Assembly (NCBI GenBank): GCA_018343915.1
Contig: JABRWF010000002.1
Span: 1,054,001 to 1,118,000 of the forward strand
Length of the DNA stretch: 64,000 nt
Direction: 5' to 3'
Source of the DNA: Agroathelia rolfsii
Taxonomy: Eukaryota > Basidiomycota > Agaricomycetes > Amylocorticiales > Amylocorticiaceae
Within the stretch, counting starts at the first letter, position 1. Every line of letters starts with the position of its first letter. The notes beneath the pieces are model-generated. The model made no database searches. It had not been told where the DNA came from and worked only from the letters and a program-made list of their open reading frames with translations. This document shows, piece by piece, positions 33,298-46,335 of the stretch. The position numbers were made by a program, and so were the translations under genes.

Positions 33298-34910
33298 TCA
33301 ATCTCGCTGCCGCTCGCGCCTCTCCTTCTCCTTCTTCTTGCGCTTCTTCTCCTCCTCGTGCATCATCTCTTCTGCAAGTGCTTCTTCGTCTTCACGCTTT
33401 GCAACTCGAGTACTGGAGATACCACAAATTCAGAAGGCCGTCAACAAACACCCAATGAAGTGCAACAAAAGAGAAACGAGGAACGCACCTGAACTTCTCC
33501 TCCCTTTCCAACGCGCTGGCGTCAGCCTCCATATCCTCATCATCACTAAATACATCCCGACTGGTATAATCTCTTTTGTTCTTGCCGAACAGCTGCCAGA
33601 TCGTCTGACTAATATCGTTGTCGTCCGGCTCGTCCATCGGTCGCGGTCTACGCTTGGAGGGGGGCGGAGGCGAGTCGTAGTCGGATTCGTAATCCGAGAA
33701 ACTGCGGGATCGCACGCGCTTCTTCGCTTGTGGCTGGGCACGCGAGGAGGACGAGTTGGTGGATTGGGCGGATGGTTTTGAAGTTGGATGGGACTTGGCG
33801 AGGGCGCCTCTTGCCACGGTGGAGTTAGACTGGGAGGGTTTGGCCGGTTTGGACGAAGCGGTAACGGAAGCGTATGACGACGAATTCTTGTTAAAGGAGG
33901 GCAATTTGGAAGAGCCAGTGGTTGTAGGAGCTGTGTGTGAAGGACGGGGGGCTGGCTGAGCTTGAGGTTTGGATTCTGAATAAGCTGGAGTCAGGAACTA
34001 GACAGAGTGATGGAAATGTTTTTTGCCACATACTGGGCGGAATCGTAGGTGCAGGTGGAGAGGGCTCCGGAGGTGTCGATGCATGAGATGGCGGATTGGG
34101 TTTTTCCTTCCTCTTGGTCCCAAACCAGTCATCAAACTCGCGTGCCTCGTCCCCATTGATAACCTTTGGCTCGCCTTTAGCCCTCGCTCGATCCTGCATG
34201 ATTTCGTCAATAGTACGCGTATCACGCTTGTTCACATTGAGTCTCTGTAGGGAGAATGCGTCTGCCGCGATGCGAGCCCTGATGGATTTCTCGGCATTGC
34301 CGCCATTCGATGACGACGAAGCGCCTTTGATAATATCGACGGCACCACCTGGCAGTCGTCGACCGGCCTTGCCATATCCTGACGAGCCTCCAGATCGCTT
34401 GGGTTGGCTGTATGCGCGTCTGAGCTCGAGTTGTAACCTGCGCTCTCGCTTCTCTTCCCGTGTGAGTGCCATGGATCCCGGGCCGGAATCATCGTCATCG
34501 TCGTCGGATGCCTTTCGCCTACCACGCGCATCATTCTTTGCAGCGCCGTGGCTGGACGTAGGCCACTTGGGACCATCCCCACTCGGTCTTGAGGATGACG
34601 AAGAAGCGGATTTCTTGGGTCCATAGAGCAGACTCTCCCGCTGTTCATCTTCCTTGCGCTTCAGCTCGCGCTCTCTGTTTTCCCGTGCCTTCTGTGCTCT
34701 CTCCTCCGCCTCTTTTGCTTTTTGCTGTTCAGCAAAGTACTTCTCTCGCTCCTTTTTCGCCTTTTCCCGATCTTTGCGCTCCTGTTCTTCTTGAGCCTTG
34801 CGTTTTGCTTCTTCCTTGCGCTCTCGTTCCTGACGAGCCTTGAGGGCGTCGGTTTGTGCAGCCTTAGTCTGAGCGGCGCTGAGCGCCATGAGAGCGGCGA
34901 AAGAGGACAT
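33298..34910 (-). CDS. SPT2: SPT2 chromatin protein
   Basis: Predicted 495-residue histone H3-H4 chaperone acting in transcription and chromatin. Exons on the minus strand: 34034-34910, 33489-33984, 33298-33412. After MSSFAALMALSAAQ there is a long charged coiled-coil region (K/E/R) to about residue 100. A basic S/P-rich middle follows, with RTIDEIMQDRARAKGEPKVI and EFDDWFGTKRK. The C-terminus has the SPT2 domain: TIWQLFGKNKRDYTSRDVFS, DDEDMEADAS, and a basic/acidic helical tail of K, R and E that ends the protein. The SPT2 motif is split by the last intron, and the frame closes exactly. Confidence 0.95.
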
Positions 34911-35797
34911 CCGTTCTAGTGTATGGTTTAAGCAGTAAGATATAACGAGTTGACAGTATTTTTTTTTCAGAAGTAGAGTAGTGAGAAGATAGTCTGAATC
35001 GATGCGAGTGCTGGTGTGGCCAAGTGGCCTATGTGGCTGACTCGCATGCTGGCTGACAACAGCACAGCGTGGTGGCGTGGTGGCAATGCATGTGGCAGTG
35101 CGTGGCGGTGCAGTGGCAATGACTGGTGTTGATGTTTCGATAATGATAACTGATCAGAACAATTGGTTCGCGGTCAGACGGAAATCCATTAAATGTTAAC
35201 TGATATAACCAGGCCTTAAAAGCCTATGTTATCACTACTTCATAAGGACGTGTGTGCAGGAAACGTGGTAAAGTGATTATAAAGTAAAAGCGAGTGCCCT
35301 GCGACGGAGTGAGTTCGAAGACGCAAAATTCACGGAAGTATATGATGTAAGGGGGGAGAAAAGTTGATATTGGTATATAGGCATGAGAATACGGTGTAAC
35401 TGCCCAAGGAAGACTACTTTAAATTCAGCCAAACCGCGAGCATAAGCCGCGAAATAGTTATTAATGTGACATTCTCATCGTAGAATACCACATCGTCCAA
35501 CCACCCACAACCGCCTTCGCAGCTGACTAGACGAGGCTCAGGCGTAGCTGTGGTTATCGAGTCCTAGAAATCAAAGTAAGCGAATTTGCGTCGCGAGACC
35601 TCCATTGTCCTTGTCATACCGTGATCGTGATCGCGTGTTATGGAGAAATCACTCTTCGCTCGCTTTCCTGGCTGTTTATCTGTCTACCAGATTCGTATAG
35701 CAACCAGAGCCACCATGATCACTTGTTATCTTAGCTCTCCATGCATTAATGGGTGCTAGAAATACATTGCATTATATATATAGCTATGCTACCTATT
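34911..35797. other. intergenic with GTGGC-rich patch
   Basis: No gene seen. From about 35015 to 35125 the plus strand is unusually dense in GTGGC/GTGGCA words (a short degenerate repeat) just upstream of SPT2. The remainder up to 35797 is AT-rich near the NTPase 3' end. Confidence 0.5.
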
Positions 35798-38700
35798 TTA
35801 ATTATGCCAAGATAAATTGTTTAAAGTATTAGAATTGAACATCATTGGCTTCATCTCATACAACATCTCATTGTTTTCACTCCTTGGAAAGTCCTGACAT
35901 GGTTTCTGGGCCGCAAGAAGGGCACGGTACACTGAAGTGTCTTCGGGGATACATTGATAAATCTCAGACGTGCAACCATAAGCAGTAATAACGTAGTGGC
36001 GTCGTCGGAGATGAGCTAGGGTGCTTGTATCAGTTGCGGGGGTATCCAAAGATTTCTTGGTTGATTGGATCTTCACGCGCGGTTCGTTTTTTTCAACTCC
36101 AAGCTCCATAATAATGGACAACACGGGATAATTGAAGACTTCCTTGGCCAGAGGACTCTCCATAGGCACGCAGTCTGGCGTATCTCTATTCCTCACCTGT
36201 ATCTGTACAATGCTGAATTTGTCCTTCGTGATTTCCTCGGTCTCCGTAGCAAAGACAACACCGATTACGAGATCCACGTATGGTTGTTTGGCATGAGGTT
36301 TAATGCCGCCGCCTCGTTCAAACATTGCGCATACCGTTTCCATGTTCAGCGACTTGTGGTCGCCGAGTTGCACGAAATGGGAAAAGCTAACCCTGGCGTT
36401 GGCAAACGCATCTTTGAGGCTGGGATCCCCTGGGTACGCTTCAAATGGTTCGGCATCACAAACAAGACTCCAAACGTCTGCAGAAAATAATTTCTCTAAA
36501 AGTTCTAGAAGGTAGATGGGGGAATGGAAAGGCTGATCGATTGGGGGTGTTTCCTTGTTATTCTCAAGTATTACGTGGTCATGTGCAATCGTTAGGAGCA
36601 ACTGCGCAACAAGCTCTTCACGCTCGCCACGATCAAGGAGATTATTTCTGAATGCATCAGCAATGATTTCTGGAGCAAGATTGATGATTTTCCTGGGAGA
36701 GTCGTTCAGCAGCTGTCCCGCCGCTTGCGAGAGTATGGGTTCCGACGGATATCCACTCCATACGTATTCACGAGTCGGTGGGATGTAGAACACGCATCGC
36801 ATGTATGACTCTACCAAGGAGGATTGCATATTACGAGAATTGATACTAAAATGGTCAAACGGTAGTAAGATGCGGCATCCTAGAGCTGCTAGACGAGCCT
36901 TCGCAAGTTTATGCGATTTTTCATCGCCCCGTTTAAAAACGTATTCTTTCAGTTTTAGCTTTGCTAGTTTCATAGTCGGATGAGTGCCGTCATCCACCGT
37001 TTTTGGGACGCTAATATAATGGGAGTACCACCTGAAAAGCATAAGTCTCGGTCCTAAGAATGACTTTATGTTCTACATACATTGGTCGTCCAAACTTAGA
37101 CATCTGTCCGAGTTCGCAAACCCCTTTGAATGTCAGCTTGCCAGCTGCCCTTGCTTCACTCGAAAATCGATGGCTGAAGCTATCAAAGGGTAACTCAAAG
37201 AAGGGCTGGTGGAGATCCCCCCCAGTCCTGACCCGGAGGGAGGAATAGTCGGCTTTTTTTGGAGCAAAAAGCTGAAGGCTGGAGCTAGTGGAGAGAAAGA
37301 CAAAGAAAATCGATGTTTTGTCAATGACCTTGATGGCGCGCATGAGGTGAAAATAATTATCTCCCAAAGTCGACTGGAGCCTGTGTGCCTCATCAAAGTA
37401 AACGAATGCATGAAACTGTTTGGATTGACTCGGAGAAATAGTTTCTCGATAGAGCTTGTGAAGCGTTGTAACAAGAGTACTGGCTGCTGTCCGCAAACTA
37501 TTCTGGCGTTGAGGAATGGTATTACCACCTATTTCCAACTACAGAGCCTGTTAGCGGTATCAACATACCCACAATACCTCACGCACCTTCCGGGCTTCTT
37601 TGACAACTTGTTCATACAGCTGGGTTCTGTATGTGCCGGTGGAATCAAAGGTTGCACCTTCCTTCATTTTGTTGTACCACTGCTGAGCTACTTGCTCTCG
37701 GGTACTAGGAATGAAATCCACAAGCTCCGCGACCACTTTGGCGAAAAGAGCTTCTAGGAAAGACATGTACCTCACGACAGCGGTCTGAGAGGTAACAATG
37801 GCGAGATAATTGCCAACATCAGCATCTGCGGGAGGATAGCCTGTGAAGCGATAAGTCTATCTCGTTCTGAGTACTATGGGTATAATTATCCTGCCTTTCT
37901 CGTTTGCCTCGGTGGCCTCGATCAAGTTAAAAGGAATAGCAAATCGAAGGGTGGCCGAGTGATCTACGAGACGTGATTTGCCCATGCCAGATGATTGAAT
38001 AATAGGAAATGAATGGTTGTAAGGTTCGGAACGAGGTGGGGAACTGGAGCTCAAACTGGAACTGGAACTAAAACCGGAAGCCGAACTGGACCGAGAAGGC
38101 TTGTAATCATCCATGGTATCCAGAAGGATGCGGGGATTGATAGAATGGTATGCTTTCTCAAATGCGTCCTTGAAGTCTAATATATATTTTCAGATACAGG
38201 GATTAAGCCACAAGAATACTCAGCTCACAGGACACTAGGTGGTCATTGTTAGTACTTATCACAAACAAAGCAAGGGGATGCGATCCTTACAGTCTGCATC
38301 AACCACTCCATATGACTGAGACGAATCGCTTCGTGGGAGAGAAACGCGAAGAACTGGAATGCCATGAAATATTGACAGGAGCATTCTCTCAGACAGAAAA
38401 CTTACAGGGACTATCAAAAAGCTTTTGGAAATCCCTTGACTTTGCGCATTCGCCAAAGAGATCGGCCAGTTCTTTGTTGTATTTCAGAGCCTCTCGACAG
38501 TTCTTTTTTGTATTATATTTTTCGTCAAGGACGGTGGACCACATCTTGTTGTCGTAAACACTTGTGAAGAAAGTGTGGAGCATATCACTCCCAACTTCTT
38601 CCAACGGTCCGTTGCAATACATATTCAAGGTAATGGGAGAGATCAAATCATGAACGTTGGGCAAGGTCTCCGAGCCTGATTTGTCGTCTAAGAGCTGGGG

Positions 38701-38832
38701 GTGAAAGCGCTTGCGGGGGTGCGGCCCATTCGGTGAAACATGGGGATCTGATTCCTCGGAGCCATGACCGCTCGAATGATCCATAGAGCTCGTTTTACGC
38801 TTTACGGCATCAGTCTGAGTAGCATTGCTCAT
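35798..38832 (-). CDS. P-loop NTPase of the fungal Crinkler-like (CR) type
   Basis: Predicted 905-residue protein. Exons on the minus strand: 38406-38832, 38291-38353, 37895-38176, 37587-37840, 37081-37538, 35798-37031. The frame closes over five introns; the intron 37841-37894 is GC-AG (starts gcagga). An N-terminal basic/serine-rich part with KRKTSS and PRKRFHP comes first. Walker A is IQSSGMGKSR (the first Gly of the usual motif is replaced). GYPPADADVGNYL follows, then Walker B VYFDEAH, the segment FFVFLSTSSSLQLFAP, and FGRPMWYSHY. A C-terminal domain of about 400 residues has RVSFSHFV and YEMKPMM. Large, variable families of this layout occur in agaricomycetes; their C-terminus is often nuclease-like. 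Its function here is not known. The in-frame ATG 39 bp upstream (38871) is an alternative start. Confidence 0.8.
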
Positions 38833-38951
38833 GGTTGCCAAAATACAGAGATGGTAGTAAATACAACCCAACCCCTAAGAGCAAGTGTGTGGCGCAAATG
38901 TGACTCATCAGCTGACATCAGCAATGCATTTTGGGCACTTGTATCACCTTG

Positions 38952-39213
38952 TGTTATGAGTCGCTCGTTGTATTATAATTTAATTTAGAATTTCTCGTTA
39001 TTTTTCTGATTTTTCTCTGATTTTTCTCGATTTTTTGATGTATAATACGTATATTACATAAGCGGACATTACATAAGCACTCTAATAACTAAACAAGTCA
39101 TATGATCAGTCATTATGTGACCAGCCATTATGTGACCACTAGTCATGTGACATATTATATAAGTAGAGTCTAGAACATGGATCCAAACCCCAATACTATT
39201 ATGGACTCACTAT
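38952..39213 (+). mobile_element. LTR family A, 5' part
   Basis: Begins TGTTATGAGTCGCTCG, the family A start (compare 46336 and 60331), followed by the family's repeated T-rich block. It is cut after about 262 bp by a reverse family A end at 39214. The left flank is ccttg. It marks the abrupt border between genes and the transposon block. Confidence 0.8.
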
Positions 39214-39249
39214 TATCAAGAGCACACCTAACTCTTAAACACTAAAACT
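39214..39249 (-). mobile_element. LTR family A, fragment in reverse
   Basis: Reads TATCAAGAGCACACC, which is the reverse complement of the family A 3' end with TG changed to TA at the tip. A family C LTR interrupts it at 39250. Confidence 0.65.
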
Positions 39250-39401
39250 TGTCACAGGTCTATAGCAATATCCTGTAATACTATAATTTTGGCTATGAAT
39301 ACTATAGTGATATTACTGTGGAATAACTATGAAATATAAGTAATATGAATACAGCCTAATCCAAGGCTAGAGGTAATACCTCTAGAGTTTTCAACCCTAA
39401 G
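39250..39401 (+). mobile_element. LTR family C, 5' part
   Basis: Starts TGTCACAGGTCTAT like the complete copies at 48565 and 57884, and is interrupted at 39402 by a family A LTR. Confidence 0.8.
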
Positions 39402-39902
39402 TGTTATAAGACACTTGTTGTACTATAAATTTATTTAGAATTTCTTATTATTTTTCTGATTTTTTCCTGATTTTTCTCTATTTTTTGATATATAATTTGT
39501 ATATTATATAATCAAACATTACATAAGTACCCTGATAACTAAGCAAGTTATATAACTAGTTACTATGTGACTAGCTATCATATGACTAATAGTCATGTAA
39601 CTTATTATATATATAAGAGTCTAGAACATAAGTCCAGACTATGATATTATGATAGACCTATTATGGCATAATATTGCACCATACTTAGCACTCCTGTGCA
39701 TAGACTATATACCAGTATACAGACTAGGTAGAAATAGTATATAACCCTATAGTGCCTCTACCTAAAGACCCTAGATTTATTCTCTTTGTCTTTAGGTAAG
39801 TATAAGTAGTACTTTGTATTTAAGTAGTTATTAACATAATAAAATCTTTATCTTCAGAGTCTCTATCCCTCTTCCCCCTTTTTAAATCCCTTAGGCTCTA
39901 TA
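39402..39902 (+). mobile_element. LTR family A, 5' part
   Basis: Starts TGTTATAAGACACTTG and follows the family A sequence for about 500 bp, until another family A start (TATTATGAG) begins at 39903. Confidence 0.75.
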
Positions 39903-40867
39903 TATTATGAGCTGATCCATATACTATAAAATTATTTAGAATTTCTCATTATTTTCCAAATTTTTCCTGATTTTTCTTGATTTTTTGGTATATAATATGT
40001 ATATTACATAAGCAGACATTACATAAGTACTTTAATGACTAAGCAAAGTTATATAATCAGTCATCATATGACTGGCCATCATGTGACCACTAGTTATATG
40101 ACTTGTTATGTAAGCAGGTCTAGAGTATGGGTCTAGAATATGATACTATTATAGACTCACTATGGTGCAATATTGCATTATACTTAGCACCTCTATGCAC
40201 AGACTATATACTAGTGCATAGACCAGGTAGAAATAGTATATAACCCTATAGTGCCTCTACCTGAAGACCCCAGATTTATTCTCTTTGTCTTTAGGTAAGC
40301 ATAGTAGTGCTTTGTATCTGATAAGTAGCTAACATAATAAACTTTGTCTTCAGAGTCCCTATCTCCTCTTTTCCCTCTCTCCCTAAAAATCCTCCTTGCT
40401 TTATGCTAAGAGGTTATAAGCATGCTTAGTGCTGCTTATAGTAGGAGTTTGCTTTGTGCTACTCCTGTATATGTATATAAGATAGGTCCAGCCTGTCATG
40501 GATATACCTAGACTCTCCTGATTTTTCTCTATTTTTCTCTATTTTTCTGGTATTTTTACAATTTACTTTCTATTTTCTACATCTTTTTCATTATTTATTT
40601 ACCTAATAAGGCAAAGGATCACATGGTACTTGGTCACATGACTGGCCATTATAGTTCCCTTGTACCAGTGCCTATTTAGTAAGTACAGCCTAGACCATGC
40701 TATTGTTAGGCTAAAGATTACTCAGTATGATACAACAAGCATGCTATTATACTCAGTCATCCATTTGTACTATTATTAAAGCTTTCCTTGACATTTCCAA
40801 AAGACTACATATAGACCTTAGCATAGCCCTTGTTCATGTATATAAAGACCCTGTAATACTCCCTGAA

Positions 40868-41899
40868 TGTTGAACTATTATAGTTCTTGGGTTGTATAGT
40901 GTGGCTATATGCTAGCTCACAAGTTACCTATTGTGAAGCAAACACTTACTTGTGTGAAAAGTGTAGGCTTTGGATTGTTCCTAAGATAAGGCAAGGTTTC
41001 CTAGGATAGGAAGCAATTAGTAACTATGCTATACTTAAGATAAGACTATAGCTAGTGTCCCTTTGAGACTACCTACTTGTTTTCCCTTTAGGAAAGGCTT
41101 GTTATCTTATAGTAGACTTAGTAAGTCTATTGGTGAAGTTAGTACTCTAGGAGCTAGTCTTGTAGACTATTTAACTCACTATTTTCAAGTGAAATAACTT
41201 GTCATTTCCAGCCGAATTTGCTGGTGCTTATATAATACAAAATATTCTAATTTCTACAAGATTAGTAAGCCAATCCTGTGCTTATCTAATCTACTTAGTA
41301 AGAAGGATTGCTTACAAATCAGCTTATAAATCAGCTTATTAATATTCCTATTTGCTGAATAATATGATTGGTAAGCAATCTATGTGCTTAGTAAGTAATT
41401 TGTATAGTATTAGTAAGTAAAAATGTCTATTGATCTCAATATCCTATTATTAGATCTATATTAGTAATATTTTATAAATATTACTAATATTATGAATTTG
41501 CTTGGTAAATATTTTGGTGATTTATAAGCAAGGATCTAGGGCGCAAAAAATCAATTAGTAATATTCACAATGATTATTTAGAAATGAATATTTAAATGGA
41601 ATTGTTTAATATTTATGAAAAGATATTCATAAATGATAAAGTCAAGTGACTTCAGATATGATGATCTTATCTCTGATAAGATTAGATATAATGAAATATT
41701 GAAAATATTAAATAAAAGAATATATGCATATTATTTCAATAAATATATGTGTGTAAAGAATTGTTAATATTTCAACAATGAATGGTTATAAAATCATGAA
41801 ATAAATAATCATGTATGATATGATGTTAGATGATTATTTGAAGTATTCATTGGAATTATTGGAAAGATATGAAGCCTGTAAATATTCAATCTTTCAACA
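40868..41899 (+). mobile_element. solo LTR family F
   Basis: 1032 bp, TGTTGAACTATT...CTTTCAACA, with target duplication ctgaa on both sides (40863-40867, 41900-41904). Very AT-rich. Only copy seen in the window. Confidence 0.85.
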
Positions 41900-42374
41900 C
41901 TGAAGGCCTTAGCTTCAATCTTTTACCTTTAGGTGAGTAGTAGCTCATATAATAGACACACTTACTAATAAATTTGCCTTTAGGCTCATTGTCCTAGTAC
42001 ACACACCCCCTCTTGCCCTCCTAGTATGCTTAGTCAGCCTCTAGGTTATATAAGGACTAAGTAAGCACTCTCTATATTATGCATAAGCCCCCCCATACCT
42101 CTTTCCCTGTTTTACCAAAGACCCTAATAAATCAAAGGTATAAGTATGACTTAAGGAACTACCCCTCTAAGATAAGCCTCTAGACATTACAGAAGTCTAG
42201 AATTATATACTACTATTAAATAAAGAATATGTATCATTAGTAAATGGTAGCCCAGCAGAAAGTTTTGCAGACTTAGAGTATGCTAGGAGACTTATTAGTG
42301 GTACAGCATGTGCTTTATGGTATAGTAGATGTGATTACTTCTATTGTTGAGGTAGTCAAGAGCACAAGCCTTGA

Positions 42375-43237
42375 TGTTATAGGTTGATCCCATGATTATT
42401 TTGTTCCCCTAATTTTTCTCTATTTTCTACTATTTTTCTTGACTTTTTATCTTTTGATTTGAGTGTATAGGCTTTATTTCTTTATTTTTGGTTTCTTGTT
42501 GCATTGTTTATATGGTACTGTACTTCATTTGGATATACTTCTAAATCTTCTAATGTACATCATTGATTTGCTTCTCCCATCTTTGATGCTTCTTTCATCT
42601 TTGATTTCTTTCCACACTGTACTTCTGTTCTAACTCCTCTAATCCTTTTTCTTTCCTTACTTCTATTTCCCTTGATGTAGAGTTAAGAACTATTCTTAGA
42701 GTACTTATAAACAGTATATAGAGGCCTACCCTTAAGACCTTTGCAATTCAGCTTAACCACCTTTTGCCCTCTATGTCACTCTTACTCATACCTAAAGTTT
42801 CTTCCCCCACTCTCTTTCTTGTGTGTTTTACCCCCGCCATCATTATCTTTATTGTTATACCTGAACCCCAAGGTTAAGGGGATATACTGTAACTCCATGC
42901 TCTAAGGGAGTATAAAACTGAGTAAAGCTATGTATGTATCACCAGGATGTGTGAACATAGACTTCTAGGATGAGGGAGTATAAAGAATTATGTCAAAGTT
43001 GAAGACAGCATATCCTACCTGGCAAAGGACTTTAAGAATACCAGTAATTGTATGTTGCATGGAAGCCTCTATAAAATAATGGGAGACCTTGCCTCTAGGT
43101 CTTTAAACATAAGTTGCACCTCCCTGCTAGGGGAGCTTAAAGATATTAGTTGTACCTCCCCCCCCTTATTTACTTCTGGCCCTTCTAGGCTAGGCATCTT
43201 AGGGTTATGTTGGTTGAGTTATGAGTATCCCATGACA
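42375..43237 (+). mobile_element. solo LTR family E
   Basis: 863 bp, TGTTATAGGTTGATCC...CCCATGACA, with target duplication cttga (42370-42374, 43238-43242). It landed two bases before the end of the Element 1 5' LTR. A reverse copy lies at 56401. Confidence 0.87.
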
Positions 43238-43278
43238 CTTGACATTAGGTCAAAGCTAATACCTGAACCTATCCTATC

Positions 43279-44231
43279 TGTCAAGAGTATACCTGACTCT
43301 TGCCACTAAAACTCAACTAGTACCTATGTAAACCTCTTTAAGATGCGAGGTAGCCTATAATGGCTGTTTTACAACTCCCAAGGCCTGGGATACATAGGTG
43401 TACACGCCTTGTGCCCTGTCTTAACTATCATTTACTTCAGAGTGTTCCAGTCACCAAGCTTTACTCCAAGTTCACTAAACTTTCAAGTGAGGTCTACTAT
43501 CACAACACCAAAGATCTTATGTATACTAATAGGGGTGCAGGGTATCTTAACTGCAACAAGTTCAGAGTGAAGTCTTCACTTGCTTGAGTATACTAAGTAC
43601 TATGTGGGTTGTGTTATTGTGGATGCAAATAGTCACTATAAGGGCTAGACCTATCTCATGCACACACACAGGAGTGGCACTAAGCAGACTCCTACTATAA
43701 GCAGTACTAAGCATGCTTATAACCCCTAAGTATAGAGCAAAGAGGATTTGTGAGGGAGAGGGGAGAGAGGGAGATAGGGACTCTGAAGATAAAGTTTTAT
43801 TGTGTTAGCTAACTATTTAGATATAAAGCACTACTGTATTTATCTAAAGACAAAGAGAATAAATCTGGGGTCTTTAGGTAAAGTACTACAGAGTTATATA
43901 CTATTTCTACCTAGTCTATGCACTGGTATATAGTCTGTACATAGAGGTGCTAAATATGATGTGATATTTCATTATAATGAGTCTATAATGGTGTTATGTT
44001 CTAGACCCATACTATAGACTTGCTTATATAACAAGTTACATAACTAGTAGTTACATAATGGCCAGTCACATGATGACTGATCATATGACTTTACTTAGTT
44101 ATTAGAGTGCTTATATAATGTTTACATAATATACATATTATATACCAAAAAATTAAGAAAAATTAGGAAAAATTCGGAAAAATAATGAGAAATTCTAAAT
44201 AAATTTATAATACATAGATTAACTTGTAACA
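43279..44231 (-). mobile_element. solo LTR family A, reverse
   Basis: 953 bp, reads TGTCAAGAGTATACC...CTTGTAACA on the plus strand. It is flanked by ctatc (43274-43278) and ccatc (44232-44236), a target duplication with one C-to-T change. It sits in the leader of Element 1, downstream of its 5' LTR. Confidence 0.83.
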
Positions 44232-44852
44232 CCATCAAGCTATAGCTTTAGGATAGTGTAAGAAAAGAATTGCTTACAAATTAGCATAAGCAAGGAAAAA
44301 ATTTATATATAAACTACTATACTTTTCTTTTGTGAGCCTTAATTTATTACCAAACTATTAGCAGAAGCAATTGGGGACCTTAACTACATCCTTTCAACCT
44401 ATTAAAGGTATAGCTACAAAAGTACTAGTACATTCCTAGGAAATTATAGACCGTTACCCAAAGATATTACCACTGAGTTAGTCAGCTACTTCTAGGGACT
44501 TCTTATAAGGAAGCATAACTACTTTGACAAATAAAAAACCTTTGTAGAAATATTCCTTTTATACTAGTACTAGAAGGCTGTCCGTTTGCAGCCTTAAGAA
44601 GCCAAAGAAAACAAAGGATCATATGTTGAGCCATAGCTCTGCCATATACATATACACACTCCTCTCTCTAAAAACCTTATTACTATGTCAAGAGCCCTAT
44701 CATGTTATAGGAAGTGTAAGGAGGAACCAGAGAAGGCTGACTTTAAAGGAGTTAGGAACACTTTAGGAGCCCCTGCAACCTTAGAGGATACTATCTCTTG
44801 GTTGTCTTGAACTATAGAGCTCCTTGCTCTTGGTCAAGCCAATATTCTAAAA
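44232..44852. other. Element 1 leader before gag
   Basis: AT-rich retroelement leader. No other feature recognised; decayed gag codons may begin before 44853. Confidence 0.4.
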
Positions 44853-45960
44853 ATGATGGGAGGCATGCAAGATCAATATATAGATATAATATGCTTTGCC
44901 GGAGGACAAAAAATCCAGTTTATAAAAAAGAAGGGAAAAGGAGGGGAAGATAAGGAGATGGAGGGATGGTATACCTCAGAGCCTTCAAAACCAAAAGAAG
45001 TAGGCATGAGGCTAGATAAGTATGATAGGAATACATGAAAGTTCTAAATATTCCTCCAAGACTGGAAACTCTGGATATCGGACAATAAAGAGTTATATAG
45101 AGACCCACAAAGTAAGGCAAAGCAGTTTATCCGCTACTTAACAGGGTCAGCAGCAGATTGGGCAGCACATTTTATCCCAGATATTGAAAAGGCTAAGAAA
45201 CCAGGAAGTCTAGACTTCAACCTCACTGAGTTATACCAAGAGTTCAGGGCTGCCTATGGCAACTTTGATTATAAAGCAGATGCATTATTCAAAATCCAGA
45301 ATTTTTGACAAGGAACTCATGCTATCCAGGATTATACATCAAGGTTCACCAAACTGGCATACATGACAGAGCTTGAGCCAGGAGATATGCATATTAAATT
45401 CATTTTAGGATTGAACTAAAGAATCCGCAATATGATGTTAGGATGGAAAGGATCAATAAAGACCTTTCAAATAGCTATAAAAAATGCAGGGGATACAGAG
45501 CAAGCACTTAGAAAGATGGGTGCTTTCAACCCTAAAAACAATATAAGAAAGCTACTACAGCCTAGCTCTATGGTGGTAGCAACTACCCCGGCCCCTATAT
45601 CCTCTAGGTTAATAAACCCCTTCATAGCAACTCCAAAAACAGCACTAATGGCACAGGTGCAATGTTTCAATTGCCAGTAAAAGGGGTACATTGCAGCTAA
45701 CTACACCAACCCCTCCACTAAACCTATACCAGGAACAACTACTTGGGTTAAGCCTAGTTCTGTACTACCACCATACCCCACAAGGAACCTAGCTTAAGTA
45801 GCGGCTTCCTTATCTATACCCGCTACATCTCCTCTGTCATCCTCTATGCCAACAAGTGTTGCACCCAGTGCAAGTGATCTCCTTGCTAAGATTGATGCAT
45901 ATAAGGAACAGATTGCATAATTGAGGGATCAGTTAACTCTGGTAGGTTTTTGAAAGGCTC
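44853..45960 (+). pseudogene. Element 1 gag remnant
   Basis: Gag-like frame with in-frame stops: FIRYLTGSAADWAAHFIPDI, FNLTELYQEFRAAYGNFDY, YTSRFTKLAYMTELEPGDM. It ends in a broken zinc knuckle (CFNCQ, stop, KGYIAANY; the last Cys is replaced). Most stops are TAG or TAA where CAG, CAA or TGG would be expected. Confidence 0.82.
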
Positions 45961-46079
45961 TAAGGTTGAGGCCAAAACCAAGGAGCCAAAAGAACAGTAT
46001 ACTATAGATATTTCTCCTTTCTCTTCTATTTCTTCCTTTTCAATTTCTACTTCTGTAGTAGGGGTTAATACCTAATATT

Positions 46080-46335
46080 TACACATACCTATAGAATTAC
46101 ATGGATATTCTTTTTCTATTGATACTCTTGCAATGATTGATTCTGGTACATTGTCTATCTTTATAAATAAATACTTTGTAGAAAAACATAGAATACAAAA
46201 AATTTCTCTTCCTCAAGCTATTTCTTTATATAATATCAACAATTCTTTAAATAAGATTGATAAAATTACAGAATACATTATGGTTAGGCTAGTAACGGGT
46301 AGCATAGAAAGAACAGTTTACATAAGTATAGTAGA
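46080..46335 (+). pseudogene. Element 1 aspartic protease, N-terminal part
   Basis: A retropepsin-like frame with MIDSGTLSIFINK (the D-S/T-G catalytic loop) and LPQAISLYNINNS. It is cut at 46336 by a family A LTR. The C-terminal protease end, VILEIDWLQAENP, resumes just after 48124. Confidence 0.8.

Larger units (their letters stand above)
40494..43244 (+). mobile_element. 5' LTR (family B) of Element 1, with two nested insertions
   Basis: LTR pieces 40494-40867, 41905-42374 and 43243-43244. It starts TGTCATGGATATACC and ends CCTTGACA. A family F LTR and a family E LTR interrupt it. Confidence 0.85.
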
